Assembly (NCBI GenBank): GCA_902603555.1
Contig: CACKVD010000003.1
Location: forward strand, 1 to 64,000
Length of the DNA stretch: 64,000 nt
Direction of reading: 5' to 3'
Origin: an uncultured Pelagibacteraceae bacterium
GTDB lineage: Bacteria > Pseudomonadota > Alphaproteobacteria > Pelagibacterales > Pelagibacteraceae
Shown: positions 29,735 to 40,334 of the stretch, piece by piece
How the letters are laid out: each line of letters opens with the position of its first letter
How positions within the stretch are numbered: the stretch's first letter is position 1
The notes under the pieces: model-generated
What the model saw: the letters and a program-made list of their open reading frames with translations, nothing else
Databases searched by the model: none
What the model was told of the DNA's origin: nothing
Position numbers and translations under genes: made by a program

Positions 29735-30115
29735 TTAATATATTCCTGACTCTGCTATTTTTTTGATTTCATCTTTAGATCCAGAAATTAATTTAAAAAT
29801 AAATTCATCACATTTTTTTGTTGTTTCTTCTTCATATGGTTTACCGTAACGAATATCGACAACTTTTAATAATTCTTCGTTAAGTTTTTCTTTCTTAACA
29901 CCTTCCTTTAACAAATAAGAATTTAAAAACTTTTTGGCTGCGAAAGAGTGAACAATCTTTTCTAATTCAAGCTCTCCCTGGGGTATCATGCTATTAGCAT
30001 AATAAATTCCAGTACATTCTATTGTTTTCTCTTTATCTGCTTTGCTTAAATGACCATCAGCAAATGCAGAAAATGTAAAAAATACTAATGATAAAGTAAA
30101 AATTGTTCTTTTCAT
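29735..30115 (-). CDS. Exported small protein, paralog A
   Basis: Signal peptide; C-x-GIYYANxxxPxGE ... YGxxY...KC motif shared with 30118..30489. Confidence 0.68.
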   Translation of the reverse strand: MKRTIFTLSLVFFTFSAFADGHLSKADKEKTIECTGIYYANSMIPQGELELEKIVHSFAAKKFLNSYLLKEGVKKEKLNEELLKVVDIRYGKPYEEETTKKCDEFIFKLISGSKDEIKKIAESGIY

Positions 30116-30117
30116 AT

Positions 30118-30489
30118 TTAATATAAAGTTTGAATTACTTTTTTGACTCTTTCAGCTCCGTTAGGGATTAAAGCTTCAACAAACGAATGACATTTATCAG
30201 TTTTAGATTTATCATATTTTGATCCATAATGTTTATCTACTGCCTTATTAACTCCTTCATCCCAATCTTTTTCAGGAATACCCATTTCAAGAGCATAAGT
30301 TTTTAATACTTTTACAGTTGATATAGATTTTTCTTTCATGGCGTATTCAAATGTTTCACCAGAGGGAAGAAAGTAGTTAGCCATATAAATACCAGCACAA
30401 TCCCAAGCTTTAGCTTTATCACCCTCACTCATCCCTGCATTAGCAGAAGTGAAAATAAAAAAAGATAAAAATAAAATAATTTTTTTCAT
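30118..30489 (-). CDS. Exported small protein, paralog B
   Basis: Signal peptide; C-x-GIYMANxxxPxGE ... YGxxY...KC motif shared with 29735..30115. Confidence 0.68.
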   Translation of the reverse strand: MKKIILFLSFFIFTSANAGMSEGDKAKAWDCAGIYMANYFLPSGETFEYAMKEKSISTVKVLKTYALEMGIPEKDWDEGVNKAVDKHYGSKYDKSKTDKCHSFVEALIPNGAERVKKVIQTLY

Positions 30490-30542
30490 AATTCTCCAAA
30501 TTTGATTATAGTAATTTTAAGTTAATAAATATTAGTCTAAAA

Positions 30543-30562
30543 ATGTAACTGTTTTGTTACAT
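30543..30562 (-). terminator. Intrinsic terminator of the cysE-cysK unit
   Basis: Minus strand ATGTAAC-aaaaca-GTTACAT followed by a T run. Confidence 0.55.
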
Positions 30563-30577
30563 AGCTGGTATGCGATA

Positions 30578-31579
30578 TTATAGCCAGCTAGGGAAAGGTA
30601 GTTTTTTTTCTTTTAAAAAAGATTTGTTAAACATCTTTGAGTTGTATTTATCTGATTTATCACAAAGAATTGTAACAATTGTTTTTCCTGGGCCTAATTC
30701 TTTTCCAAGCCTAATAGCACCAGCAATATTTATTCCACAACTTGTTCCTAAACTTAAACCCTCGTTTTGTATTAGGTCATAAAGAATAGGTAAGGCCTCA
30801 TGATCATCAATTGAGAAAGCATCATCAATTTTTGCATTTTCAAAATTTTTTGTAATTCTACTTGATCCAATACCTTCTGTGATTGAACCTCCTTCAGATT
30901 TTAATTCACCATTCTTAATATAATTGTAAAGAGCAGAACCTTTTGGATCAGATAAATAGATCTTTATATCTTTATTCTTTTCTTTAAGAGCATTACTAAC
31001 TCCTGAAATTGTTCCACCTGTTCCTGATGAGCAAACAAATCCGTCTACTTTACCTTCAGTTTGTTCCCAAATTTCTTTACCTGTTCCCTCATAGTGTCCT
31101 TTTGCGTTAGCTGTGTTATCAAATTGATTAGCCCAGACAACTCCATTGTTGTTAGAAGGTCTTAATTCATCAGCAAGTCTTGCAGCAACCTTTACATAAT
31201 TACCATCATCTTTATATGGTTTAGCTGGAACCAGTCTTAACTCTGCACCAAGGTTTCTTAAAGCATCTTTCTTTTCTTGAGTTTGATTATCATTCATTAC
31301 TATAATAGTTTTATAACCAAGTGAATTACCTAATAGACCTAATCCAATACCAGTATTACCTGCCGTTCCCTCAACAACAATCCCACCTTTTGAAATTAAT
31401 TTTTTTTCTTGAGCATCTTTAATTAAAGCTAAAGCAGCCCTATCTTTGACCGAACCACCTGGATTTAAAAACTCTGCTTTACCATAAATATTGCACCCAG
31501 TTATTTCTGAGGCTGCTTTTAGTTTTATAAGAGGAGTATTACCTATAGATTCAATAAAATTATTTCTTATATTTTGCAT
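30578..31579 (-). CDS. cysK: Cysteine synthase family protein
   Basis: IESIGNTPLIKLK, FLNPGGSVKDRAAL PLP lysine, EGTAGNTGIGLG, SGTGGTISG. Confidence 0.9.
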   Translation of the reverse strand: MQNIRNNFIESIGNTPLIKLKAASEITGCNIYGKAEFLNPGGSVKDRAALALIKDAQEKKLISKGGIVVEGTAGNTGIGLGLLGNSLGYKTIIVMNDNQTQEKKDALRNLGAELRLVPAKPYKDDGNYVKVAARLADELRPSNNNGVVWANQFDNTANAKGHYEGTGKEIWEQTEGKVDGFVCSSGTGGTISGVSNALKEKNKDIKIYLSDPKGSALYNYIKNGELKSEGGSITEGIGSSRITKNFENAKIDDAFSIDDHEALPILYDLIQNEGLSLGTSCGINIAGAIRLGKELGPGKTIVTILCDKSDKYNSKMFNKSFLKEKKLPFPSWL

Positions 31580-32148
31580 TATTTTTTATCTTCGTCTGTT
31601 ACAGCATAAGGTTTAAATCCTTTTGTAGCATCTCCAACTTTTTTGGCTGGGATACCTGCCATCACAGATTTTTCATGTACATTTTTTGTTACAACTGAGT
31701 TAGAACCAATTAAAGAATTTTTCCCTATCGTAATTGGACCTAATATTTGAGCACCTGATCCAATAACAACATTGTCCTCTAAAGTTGGGTGTCTTTTCAT
31801 ATTTCTCTGATCATCAGAGTTTATACTTGGAGCAATTCCTCCCAAAGTTACATTATGATAAATAGTTACATTGTTTCCGATTTCAGATGTTTCACCAATC
31901 ACTACGCCCATACCGTGATCTATAAAAAAATTTTTTCCAATTTTTGCTTTTGGATGAATCTCAATACCAGTTAAAAATCTTGAAAACTGAGAAATTATTC
32001 TTGCAACTAAATCAAATTTTGCGACAGCAAAAAAATTAGCAATTTTATAAAAAAAAATCGCTTTTACACCAGGATAAGTCAATATTAAACTTAACTTAGA
32101 TTTTGCCGCAGGATCTCTGTCAATTATAGATTGTAAATATTCATTCAT
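31579..32148 (-). CDS. cysE: Serine O-acetyltransferase
   Basis: RDPAAKSKLSLILTYPGVKAI, GIEIHPKAKIG, DHGMGVVIGETSEIG hexapeptide repeats; start set to MNEYLQSI. Confidence 0.93.
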   Translation of the reverse strand: MNEYLQSIIDRDPAAKSKLSLILTYPGVKAIFFYKIANFFAVAKFDLVARIISQFSRFLTGIEIHPKAKIGKNFFIDHGMGVVIGETSEIGNNVTIYHNVTLGGIAPSINSDDQRNMKRHPTLEDNVVIGSGAQILGPITIGKNSLIGSNSVVTKNVHEKSVMAGIPAKKVGDATKGFKPYAVTDEDKK

Positions 32149-32221
32149 AAAATTTGTACGCTTGATATAAAAATTCGCTTGAGTTATATAGTCTTTATAT
32201 TCAGATTTTAAAGGAGAAATT

Positions 32222-32632
32222 ATGTACAAAAATACTAATTGTTTTCATCTAGCAATACCATGTGGTGATTTAGAAATAGCAAAAAAGTTTTATAGCGAAA
32301 CTTTGGGCTGTCGACTTGATAACTCTGCTCAAGAATGGGCTGATGTTGATTTTTGGGGAAATGAATTAACTCTTCATGCAAGTGAACATAAACTTGATAA
32401 TGAAAGACACGATGTTGATATGGGAAATGTATCTGTACCTCATTTTGGAGTACACCTTTCTAGAAAAGATTTTGATACATTAAAAAATAGACTTAAGAAA
32501 AATGGTCACAAGTATTATGATGAACCATATTTAAGATTTAAAGGCACTAAATACGAACAAGAAACATTTTTTATTAAAGATCCAAATGAAAACGTATTAG
32601 AGATAAAGACTTTAACTGCTAATTCAGAATAA
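32222..32632 (+). CDS. Glyoxalase/VOC-family protein
   Basis: FHLAIPCGDLEIAKKFYSETLGCRL, FIKDPNENVLEIK. Confidence 0.88.
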   Translation: MYKNTNCFHLAIPCGDLEIAKKFYSETLGCRLDNSAQEWADVDFWGNELTLHASEHKLDNERHDVDMGNVSVPHFGVHLSRKDFDTLKNRLKKNGHKYYDEPYLRFKGTKYEQETFFIKDPNENVLEIKTLTANSE

Positions 32633-32643
32633 CCTAATTACAA

Positions 32644-33258
32644 ATGGAATACCTGGTATTAGGTTTTTTTACTGGGTTAAGTCTAATTTTAGCTATTGGT
32701 GCTCAAAATATTTTCGTAATAGAGCAGGGTTTAAAAAAACAATATATCTTCTTAGTTTGTTTTGTATGTTCTTTATCTGATTTACTACTAATTTTTTTAG
32801 GAATACTACTATTCCATTTTTTTCATCAATATTTTAACTTATTTGTAGAATTAACTTTAAATGTATTATTAATAATTTTTTTAGTTTATTTTATTTATTC
32901 AAAAATCAAATTAATTAGCAGAAACATAAGTTTTAATAGTGAAGTTAAAGATATTTCAAAAACTGAAATATTATTTAAAACATTAGGTTTTACATATCTT
33001 AATGCACACGTGTATTCAGATACTGTCTTTTTTTTAGGTAATTTTTCAAAAAATTTTTTGTTTGATGAAAAAATTTATTTTGGAACTGGTGCATCTATTG
33101 CATCTTTTATTTTCTTTTTTCTTCTTGGATATTTATCTGCTTATTTTTCTAAATTTGCTCAAAATGACAAAGTTTGGAAATTTATAAATTTATTTATTAT
33201 TACATTTATGACTTCGCTAGCGATTTATATAATTAGAGAAACTATATATTTTCTTTGA
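32644..33258 (+). CDS. LysE-family amino acid exporter
   Basis: GFFTGLSLILAIGAQNIFVIEQGLKK and six TM layout. Confidence 0.88.
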   Translation: MEYLVLGFFTGLSLILAIGAQNIFVIEQGLKKQYIFLVCFVCSLSDLLLIFLGILLFHFFHQYFNLFVELTLNVLLIIFLVYFIYSKIKLISRNISFNSEVKDISKTEILFKTLGFTYLNAHVYSDTVFFLGNFSKNFLFDEKIYFGTGASIASFIFFFLLGYLSAYFSKFAQNDKVWKFINLFIITFMTSLAIYIIRETIYFL

Positions 33259-33325
33259 TATACAACAATTTCAGAGGTCAATTTTGGCACATTTTAAAAT
33301 TCTTTAAAGATATTATTTTAAAGGT

Positions 33326-34012
33326 ATGAATGAACTAGATAAACACTTTGAGCCAAAAAATTTAAGTGACAAGGTTGCATTAGGATTTACTAAATTTCTA
33401 AGGCTTTTAGCTGATACCTTTTTCAAAAAGAGATATGGTCATAGAGCAGTTGTACTTGAGACAGTTGCTGCAGTACCAGGCATGGTTGCTGGAATGTTAA
33501 TACATTTAAAATCGTTAAGAAAAATTGAAGATGATAGAGGATGGATTAAAACTTTATTAGAAGAGGCTGAAAATGAGAGAATGCATTTAATGACATTTAT
33601 TCATATAGCTAAGCCCACAGCTATCGAAAGATTTATAATAATGATTGCTCAATTTATATTTATATTTACTTATGGTTTAATTTATTTGCTATCTCAAAGA
33701 ACAGCTCATAGAATTGTTGGATACTTTGAGGAAGAAGCAGTTGTAAGTTATACAGAATATTTAAACGAACTTGAGGCTGGAACAGTACCTGATCAACCAG
33801 CACCAGAAATTGCAATTAATTATTGGAATTTACCATTACATGCTACATTAAAAGATGTGGTAAGAGTGATAAGAGATGATGAAGCTGGTCACAGAGATGT
33901 AAATCATACTTTTGCCGATTTAATTAATTTGAAGAAAACAAAAGAGGTGATTAATAAAAAAGATAAACTTAAGGAAGAAAATAAAAAAGATATTTTAAAT
34001 CAATTAAAATAA
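33326..34012 (+). CDS. aox: Alternative oxidase (ubiquinol oxidase, AOX)
   Basis: Di-iron motifs [48 protein letters not shown]. Confidence 0.95.
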   Translation: MNELDKHFEPKNLSDKVALGFTKFLRLLADTFFKKRYGHRAVVLETVAAVPGMVAGMLIHLKSLRKIEDDRGWIKTLLEEAENERMHLMTFIHIAKPTAIERFIIMIAQFIFIFTYGLIYLLSQRTAHRIVGYFEEEAVVSYTEYLNELEAGTVPDQPAPEIAINYWNLPLHATLKDVVRVIRDDEAGHRDVNHTFADLINLKKTKEVINKKDKLKEENKKDILNQLK

Positions 34013-35686
34013 ACCTTCTATCTCACCTTTTTTATTAAGCTTAATAGAGTCTGCTGCTGGAACTCTTGGTAATCCTGGCATAGTCATTATTTCTCCACAA
34101 ACAACAACTATGAACTCTGCGCCTGAAGACAATCTTACTTCTCTAACTGGTAACACGTGTCCTGTTGGTGCACCTTTTAAACTTGGATCAGTTGAAAAAC
34201 TATATTGAGTTTTAGCAATACAGACTGGAAGCTTTCCAAAACCTTTTTCTTCAAAATCTTTTAATTGTTGCCTAATTTTTGTATCAGCAACCACTTCACT
34301 TGCATGATAAATTTCTTGAGCTATTTTTTCAATTTTTTTAAATAGAGGTAAGTTATCTTCATATAAATATTTAAATGTATTTTTTTTATCTTCACAAATT
34401 TCAGCAACGTTTTTTGCTAACTCTTTAGTGCCCTCACTTCCGTTAGACCAGTGAGTACATTTTGATGCTTTAACACCTTGTGTTTTACAAAAATCAAGCA
34501 AAGTTTTCATTTCTTTATCTGTATCTGTGATAAAATGATTTACTGCTATAGTAACTGGTAAACCAAATTTTCTAGTATTATTTATATGTCTTTCTAAATT
34601 TACCAGTCCTTTTTTTAATGCATTAACATTTTCATTTTTTAACTCATCTTTAGATACTCCTCCATGCATTTTTAAAGCTCTTATGGTAGCAACAATGACT
34701 ACACAATCTGGTTTAATTCCTGATTTTCTACACTTTATATTTAAAAATTTTTCAGCACCAAGATCTGCACCAAAACCGGCCTCTGTAACAACATAGTCAG
34801 CCAATTTAAGACCTGCTCTAGTTGCAATCACAGAATTACATCCATGAGCAATATTTGCAAAAGGCCCACCATGAATTATTGCTGGATTATTTTCAAGAGT
34901 TTGTGTGATGTTAGGTCTAATAGCCTCCTTTAATAAAACAGTCATCGGGCCTTGTGCATTTAAATCTTTTGCACATATAGCTTTTTTATCTCGAGTGTAA
35001 CCAACTGTAATGTTTCCTATTCTATTTTCTAAATCTTTTAGATCAGTAGCTAAGCAGAAGATAGCCATAATTTCTGATGCTACAGTTATATCAAAACCAT
35101 CTTGTCTTGGATATCCGTTAGCAACTCCGCCAAGATCAACTATAATTGATCTTAAAGATCTGTCATTCATATCCATAACTCTCTTCCAAACAATTCTTCT
35201 TACATCAATATTAAGTTTGTTACCCCAATAAATATGATTATCAATTAAAGCTGATAACAAATTATGTGCAGAAGTTATTGCATGAAAATCTCCTGTGAAA
35301 TGTAAATTTATTTGTTCCATTGGTACAACCTGAGCATAACCACCTCCTGCAGCACCACCTTTCATACCAAATGAAGGACCAAGACTTGGCTCTCTTAAAC
35401 ACACAATCGATTTTTTTCCTATTTTATTTAATCCATCATTTAAACCAACAGAAGTAGTTGTTTTACCCTCTCCAGCAGGAGTCGGTGTAATTGCTGTAAC
35501 TAGAATTAAATTTCCATCATCTTTTTTAAGTGACTCTAGGTACTCTAAATTTATCTTAGCAATATGTCTGCCCATAGGACTAAAAGCTGAACTTTCATCA
35601 GGCACATTTATTTTAGCCAATATATCTTTAATTGGTTGCATTTTTGCTTCTCTTGCTATTTGGATATCTGATTTTACATCGCTCAT
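34004..35686 (-). CDS. fhs: Formate--tetrahydrofolate ligase
   Basis: [47 protein letters not shown]. Confidence 0.98.
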   Translation of the reverse strand: MSDVKSDIQIAREAKMQPIKDILAKINVPDESSAFSPMGRHIAKINLEYLESLKKDDGNLILVTAITPTPAGEGKTTTSVGLNDGLNKIGKKSIVCLREPSLGPSFGMKGGAAGGGYAQVVPMEQINLHFTGDFHAITSAHNLLSALIDNHIYWGNKLNIDVRRIVWKRVMDMNDRSLRSIIVDLGGVANGYPRQDGFDITVASEIMAIFCLATDLKDLENRIGNITVGYTRDKKAICAKDLNAQGPMTVLLKEAIRPNITQTLENNPAIIHGGPFANIAHGCNSVIATRAGLKLADYVVTEAGFGADLGAEKFLNIKCRKSGIKPDCVVIVATIRALKMHGGVSKDELKNENVNALKKGLVNLERHINNTRKFGLPVTIAVNHFITDTDKEMKTLLDFCKTQGVKASKCTHWSNGSEGTKELAKNVAEICEDKKNTFKYLYEDNLPLFKKIEKIAQEIYHASEVVADTKIRQQLKDFEEKGFGKLPVCIAKTQYSFSTDPSLKGAPTGHVLPVREVRLSSGAEFIVVVCGEIMTMPGLPRVPAADSIKLNKKGEIEGLF

Positions 35687-35811
35687 AATAGTCTTTTAAA
35701 ATATAAAAAAGTTGGTCGATTAGTATCTCTTTTTAAGACCTTTGGAAATATCTAAAAATTATATATAAAAAAAATATGAACTATTTATATTCATTATTAT
35801 AAAATTTACTC

Positions 35812-37068
35812 ATGCAAAAATACTCTATTTTCAATCTAGTGAAAAATGCATTTTCAAATCATGAAAATTGGGATTTAGCCTGGAAAGATCCTACGCCAAA
35901 GAAAGAATATGATGTGGTTATTATTGGAGGGGGTGGCCATGGTTTAGCAACTGCTTACTATTTAGCAAAAGAACATAATATTACAAATGTTGCAATTATA
36001 GAGAAAGGCTGGATAGGTGGAGGAAATGTTGGTCGCAACACCACTATAATAAGATCAAATTACATGCACGATGATAATGCTCTTTTCAGTGAATTTGGAA
36101 TGGATCTATGGAGAAAGATGAGTCAGGATTTAAATTATAATGTGATGTTTTCTCCAAGAGGAATTATTAACCTTGCACATTCAGATGCTCAAATGAATGT
36201 TTATGCAAGGAGAGGTAACTCAATGAGATTGAATGGAATTGATGCAGTCTTATTAAATAGAGAAGAAGTAAAAGAAATTATTCCAATGGCAGACTTTACA
36301 GAAAATGTGAGGTTTCCAATTTTTGGAGGTTTAATGCAACCGAGTGCAGGAACAGCAAGACATGATGCTGTAGCTTGGGGTTATGCTCGTCAGGCAGATT
36401 CTATGGGGGTAGATATAATTCAAAATTGTGAAGTAATAGGATTTGATGTATCAGGTGGAAAAATAAAAGGAGTAAGAACTTCTCGTGGAGATATTAAAGC
36501 AAAAAAAATTGGTTTATGTGTTGCAGGCAGTACAAATATTTTAGCTGAAAAATTAAATATGACACTGCCTATTGAAACACATCTTTTACAAGCCTGTGTT
36601 TCTGAACCAGTTAAACCAGTCTTAGATAGAGTAGTTACTTTTGGAGCAGGACATTTTTATATAAGTCAATCTGATAAAGGCGAAATGGTTATGGGTGGAG
36701 ATTTAGATGGCTATAATAGTTATGCACAAAGAGGAAATTTACCAACACTTCAACACGTTTTGACAGAAGGTATAGCAATGATGCCTTTTCTTAGTAAATT
36801 AAAGATGCTTAGAACTTGGGGCGGGATAATGGATATGTCGATGGATGGTTCACCTATTATAGATAAAACACATATTGAAGGTTTATATTTGAATTGTGGT
36901 TGGTGTTATGGTGGATTTAAAGCAACCCCAGCATCTGGTTGGACTTTTGCACATACAATTGCGCAAGATCGAGTTCATGAATTAAACGCAGGATATAGTT
37001 TAAATAGATTTAATACAGGTCACTTACTTGATGAAAAGGGACTTGGTACAAAAACCTGGATTTCATAA
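35812..37068 (+). CDS. soxB: Sarcosine oxidase subunit beta
   Basis: VVIIGGGGHGLATAYYLA dinucleotide motif, GWIGGGNVGRNTTIIRSNY; soxBDAG order. Confidence 0.97.
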   Translation: MQKYSIFNLVKNAFSNHENWDLAWKDPTPKKEYDVVIIGGGGHGLATAYYLAKEHNITNVAIIEKGWIGGGNVGRNTTIIRSNYMHDDNALFSEFGMDLWRKMSQDLNYNVMFSPRGIINLAHSDAQMNVYARRGNSMRLNGIDAVLLNREEVKEIIPMADFTENVRFPIFGGLMQPSAGTARHDAVAWGYARQADSMGVDIIQNCEVIGFDVSGGKIKGVRTSRGDIKAKKIGLCVAGSTNILAEKLNMTLPIETHLLQACVSEPVKPVLDRVVTFGAGHFYISQSDKGEMVMGGDLDGYNSYAQRGNLPTLQHVLTEGIAMMPFLSKLKMLRTWGGIMDMSMDGSPIIDKTHIEGLYLNCGWCYGGFKATPASGWTFAHTIAQDRVHELNAGYSLNRFNTGHLLDEKGLGTKTWIS

Positions 37069-37338
37069 ATGCTTCATATTAAATGTCCACACTGTGGAAT
37101 GAGATCTCAAAATGAATTTTCTTATGGAGGAGATGCTAGCATCAAAAGACCTGAATTAGGTAAAGAAATATCTGATCAAGACTGGGATAATTTTGTTTAT
37201 AATAGAAAAAGTTTAAGAGGAAAACATTGGGAGTTGTGGCAACATATATCTGGTTGTCGACAATGGATCAAAGTTGAAAGAGATACTTCAACTCATGAAA
37301 TTTTTAATACCCTTAAAGCTAATGAGGATATTTCATAA
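37069..37338 (+). CDS. soxD: Sarcosine oxidase subunit delta
   Basis: MLHIKCPHCGMRSQNEFSYGGDA, EHxxGCRQW-like HISGCRQWIKVERD. Confidence 0.96.
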   Translation: MLHIKCPHCGMRSQNEFSYGGDASIKRPELGKEISDQDWDNFVYNRKSLRGKHWELWQHISGCRQWIKVERDTSTHEIFNTLKANEDIS

Positions 37339-40334
37339 TGACTCAAAGCTTTAGATTAGAAAATGTTGGATTAATAAACAGAGACAAAAAGCTTTCATTT
37401 AAATTTAATGGCAAGACTTACTATGGATTTGAAGGGGATACTTTAGCATCAGCATTAATAGCAAATGGAGTTCATTTGGTGGGAAGAAGTTTTAAGTATC
37501 ATAGACCAAGAGGATTCTTTGGAGCAGGTGTCGATGAACCTTATGCAATTGTTCAACTGTATAGGAATGGAGAAACTGAGCCAAATATTAAAGCTACAGA
37601 ACAAGAACTTTTTGAGGGATTAGAGGCAACGAGTGTAAATTGTTGGCCAAATGTTAATTTTGATATTGGAGCAATAAACAATTTTCTGAAAATTTTTCTT
37701 CCAGCTGGGTTTTATTACAAAACTTTTATGTGGCCAAAAAGCTTCTGGTTTAAAGTTTATGAGCCATTTATTAGAAAAGCAGCAGGACTTGGAGTTGCAT
37801 CTATTAAGCATGATAAAGAAAGATACGAACATAAATACGAATATTGTGATTTATTGATTACTGGCTCAGGTCCATCGGGCTTAGCAAGCGCATATGCTGC
37901 AGCAAAGAATGGAGCAAGAGTAATTTTAGCTGAAGATAAATCAAGATTTGGTGGAACTTTACTTACAAGTGAAGTTAATATTGGAAATAAATCAGGTAAA
38001 GAATGGGCTGAAGGAATTATTGCTGAGTTAAGAGAAATGCCCAACGTCACAGTAAAAAATAGATCACAGGTTTTTGGTTATTATGATCATAACATGCTAG
38101 TAATGTCTGAAAGAATTAGTGATCATTTGCCAAAAACAAAAAAATTTCATCCAAAGCAAAGACTTTGGTATATCAGAGCAAAAGAAGTTTTAATTTCATC
38201 AGGATCAATTGAAAGACCAATAGTATTTGGAAACAATGATACACCTGGTGTAATGCTTTCATCAGCTGCAAAAGAATACTTAAAAGTTTATGGAGTGTTA
38301 GTAGGAAAAAATCCTTTAATTTTCACTAACAATGATAGTGGTTACGAAACCGCAATTGAATTTAAAAAAAATGGTGTAGATCCAGTGATTTTGGATACTA
38401 GAAAAGATCCTCGATCTGAAATAGTCGATGAAGCAAAAAATTTAGGAATAAATATTAAGTTTTCTTATGTAGTTGTAGCCGCCCATGGTTATAAAAAAGT
38501 AAAATCAGCTGATATTGCTAAAATCTCAGATGATAAAGAAAAACTTGGAGTAGTAGAAAACATTAGATGCGATTGCATATGTGTTTCTGGTTTTTGGACA
38601 CCTACAATTCATCTAGCTTCACAATCAGGAAATAAAACAAAATTTAATGAAGATATTGACGCTTTTGTTCCAGGAATATCAAAACAAAATGAAACAACAT
38701 TAGGTGCTGCAAATGGATCTTATACTTTAAATGAAACATTAAAAAGTTCTTTTAAAACAGGTCATGAATTATCAAAAAAGATTACAAATAAAGATAATGA
38801 AATTTCTTTTCCAAATGTTATTGAAAAAAAATCAACATCACACGATAAGTTTTGGTGCGTACCATTACCTCAGGGAAAAAATTATAAAAGATTTTTAGAT
38901 TTTCAAAATGATGTTGCTGTTTCCGATATCGAGATAGCTCTTAAAGAAGGTTACAGATCTATTGAACACGTAAAAAGATATACAACTCTTGGAATGGCAA
39001 CAGATCAAGGTAAAACAAGTAATCTTAATGGTTTACAATTAGTTTCTAAAATAGAGAACAAGGTAGTACCAAATGTTGGTCATACTACTTTTAGACCACC
39101 CTATACTCCAGTTTCTATTGGTGCAATTGTTGGAAGAGAAGTTGGAAAATATTCAAAACCAACCAGAAAATCTCCAATGCATTCATGGCATGAAAAAAAT
39201 AATGCAGTATTTGTTGATGCAGGAGTCTGGTTAAGACCTAGATATTACAAACAAGGAAACGAAAATTTATTTGAAGCATCAAAAAGAGAGGCGAAAAATG
39301 TAAGGACCAATGTGGGTGTTTGTGATGTAACTACATTAGGTAAAATAGATATTAAAGGACCAGATGCAGCGAAGTTGCTTAATAGAGTTTATACAAATGC
39401 ATGGCTAAAGTTACCAATTGGTAAGGCAAGATATGGCGTGATGTTAAGAGAAGATGGAATTGTTATGGATGATGGAACAACCACAAGAATCTCTGAAAAT
39501 CATTACCATATGACAACTACCACTGCACAAGCAGCAAACATACTTTCTCATTTAGAATATTATTTACAGTTAGTATGGCCAGAGCTAAATGTAAATGTAG
39601 TTTCAACTACGGAACAATGGGCAGGAGCAGCTATTGCTGGACCAAGATCAAGAGATTTATTACAAAAACTCTTTCCAAATTCAGATGTATCAAATGAAGG
39701 CCTTCCTTTTATGGGTTACATGGAAGGAGATTTGTTTGGTGTAAGTGCAAGAATTTTCAGAATTTCATTTTCTGGAGAGCTTGCATACGAAGTAAATGTA
39801 GAGTCTGATAATGGAAATTTTATGTGGGAAAAAATTATTGAAGCTGGTCAAGAATTTAAAATTCAACCTTACGGTACAGAAGCTTTATCAACTCTTAGAA
39901 TTGAAATGGGACATGTCGCAGGATCAGAGCTTGATGGAAGAACAATTCCTTATGATAATTCTCTTGAAGGATTGTTGAGTAAAAAGAAAGACTTCATAGG
40001 AAAAAGATCTTTAATTAGAAAAGCATTTACAGCTGAAGATAGACAAAAAGTTGTTGGAGTAGTTCCTTTAGATAAAAAAACAAGTATTCCAGAGGGATCC
40101 CATTTAGTAAAAGACTCAAATGCACCGTTACCAAATCCAAAATTAGGTTATATTTCTGCCTCGTGTTGGAGTGTTGAGCATGACAATCCATTTTCTTTAG
40201 CCATTCTTAAGGATGGAAAAAATATGATTGGAGAAAAATTATTTGTAATGTCTCCACTTAAAAATAAAGTTATTCCAGTTGAGATAGTTTCTTCACATTA
40301 TGTTGATCCAAAAGGTGAAAGGGTTAGATCATGA
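37338..40334 (+). CDS. soxA: Sarcosine oxidase subunit alpha
   Basis: SFKYHRPRGFFGAGVDEP, internal FAD domain, C-terminal GcvT-like domain. Confidence 0.97.
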   Translation: MTQSFRLENVGLINRDKKLSFKFNGKTYYGFEGDTLASALIANGVHLVGRSFKYHRPRGFFGAGVDEPYAIVQLYRNGETEPNIKATEQELFEGLEATSVNCWPNVNFDIGAINNFLKIFLPAGFYYKTFMWPKSFWFKVYEPFIRKAAGLGVASIKHDKERYEHKYEYCDLLITGSGPSGLASAYAAAKNGARVILAEDKSRFGGTLLTSEVNIGNKSGKEWAEGIIAELREMPNVTVKNRSQVFGYYDHNMLVMSERISDHLPKTKKFHPKQRLWYIRAKEVLISSGSIERPIVFGNNDTPGVMLSSAAKEYLKVYGVLVGKNPLIFTNNDSGYETAIEFKKNGVDPVILDTRKDPRSEIVDEAKNLGINIKFSYVVVAAHGYKKVKSADIAKISDDKEKLGVVENIRCDCICVSGFWTPTIHLASQSGNKTKFNEDIDAFVPGISKQNETTLGAANGSYTLNETLKSSFKTGHELSKKITNKDNEISFPNVIEKKSTSHDKFWCVPLPQGKNYKRFLDFQNDVAVSDIEIALKEGYRSIEHVKRYTTLGMATDQGKTSNLNGLQLVSKIENKVVPNVGHTTFRPPYTPVSIGAIVGREVGKYSKPTRKSPMHSWHEKNNAVFVDAGVWLRPRYYKQGNENLFEASKREAKNVRTNVGVCDVTTLGKIDIKGPDAAKLLNRVYTNAWLKLPIGKARYGVMLREDGIVMDDGTTTRISENHYHMTTTTAQAANILSHLEYYLQLVWPELNVNVVSTTEQWAGAAIAGPRSRDLLQKLFPNSDVSNEGLPFMGYMEGDLFGVSARIFRISFSGELAYEVNVESDNGNFMWEKIIEAGQEFKIQPYGTEALSTLRIEMGHVAGSELDGRTIPYDNSLEGLLSKKKDFIGKRSLIRKAFTAEDRQKVVGVVPLDKKTSIPEGSHLVKDSNAPLPNPKLGYISASCWSVEHDNPFSLAILKDGKNMIGEKLFVMSPLKNKVIPVEIVSSHYVDPKGERVRS

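Noticed and set aside
34004-35231. Plus-strand 73-aa ORF (35010..35231) inside fhs
   Set aside because: Antisense of strongly conserved fhs sequence
35687-35811. Possible glycine or SAM riboswitch between fhs and soxB
   Set aside because: No convincing paired elements or conserved core seen by eye; a covariance-model scan would be needed
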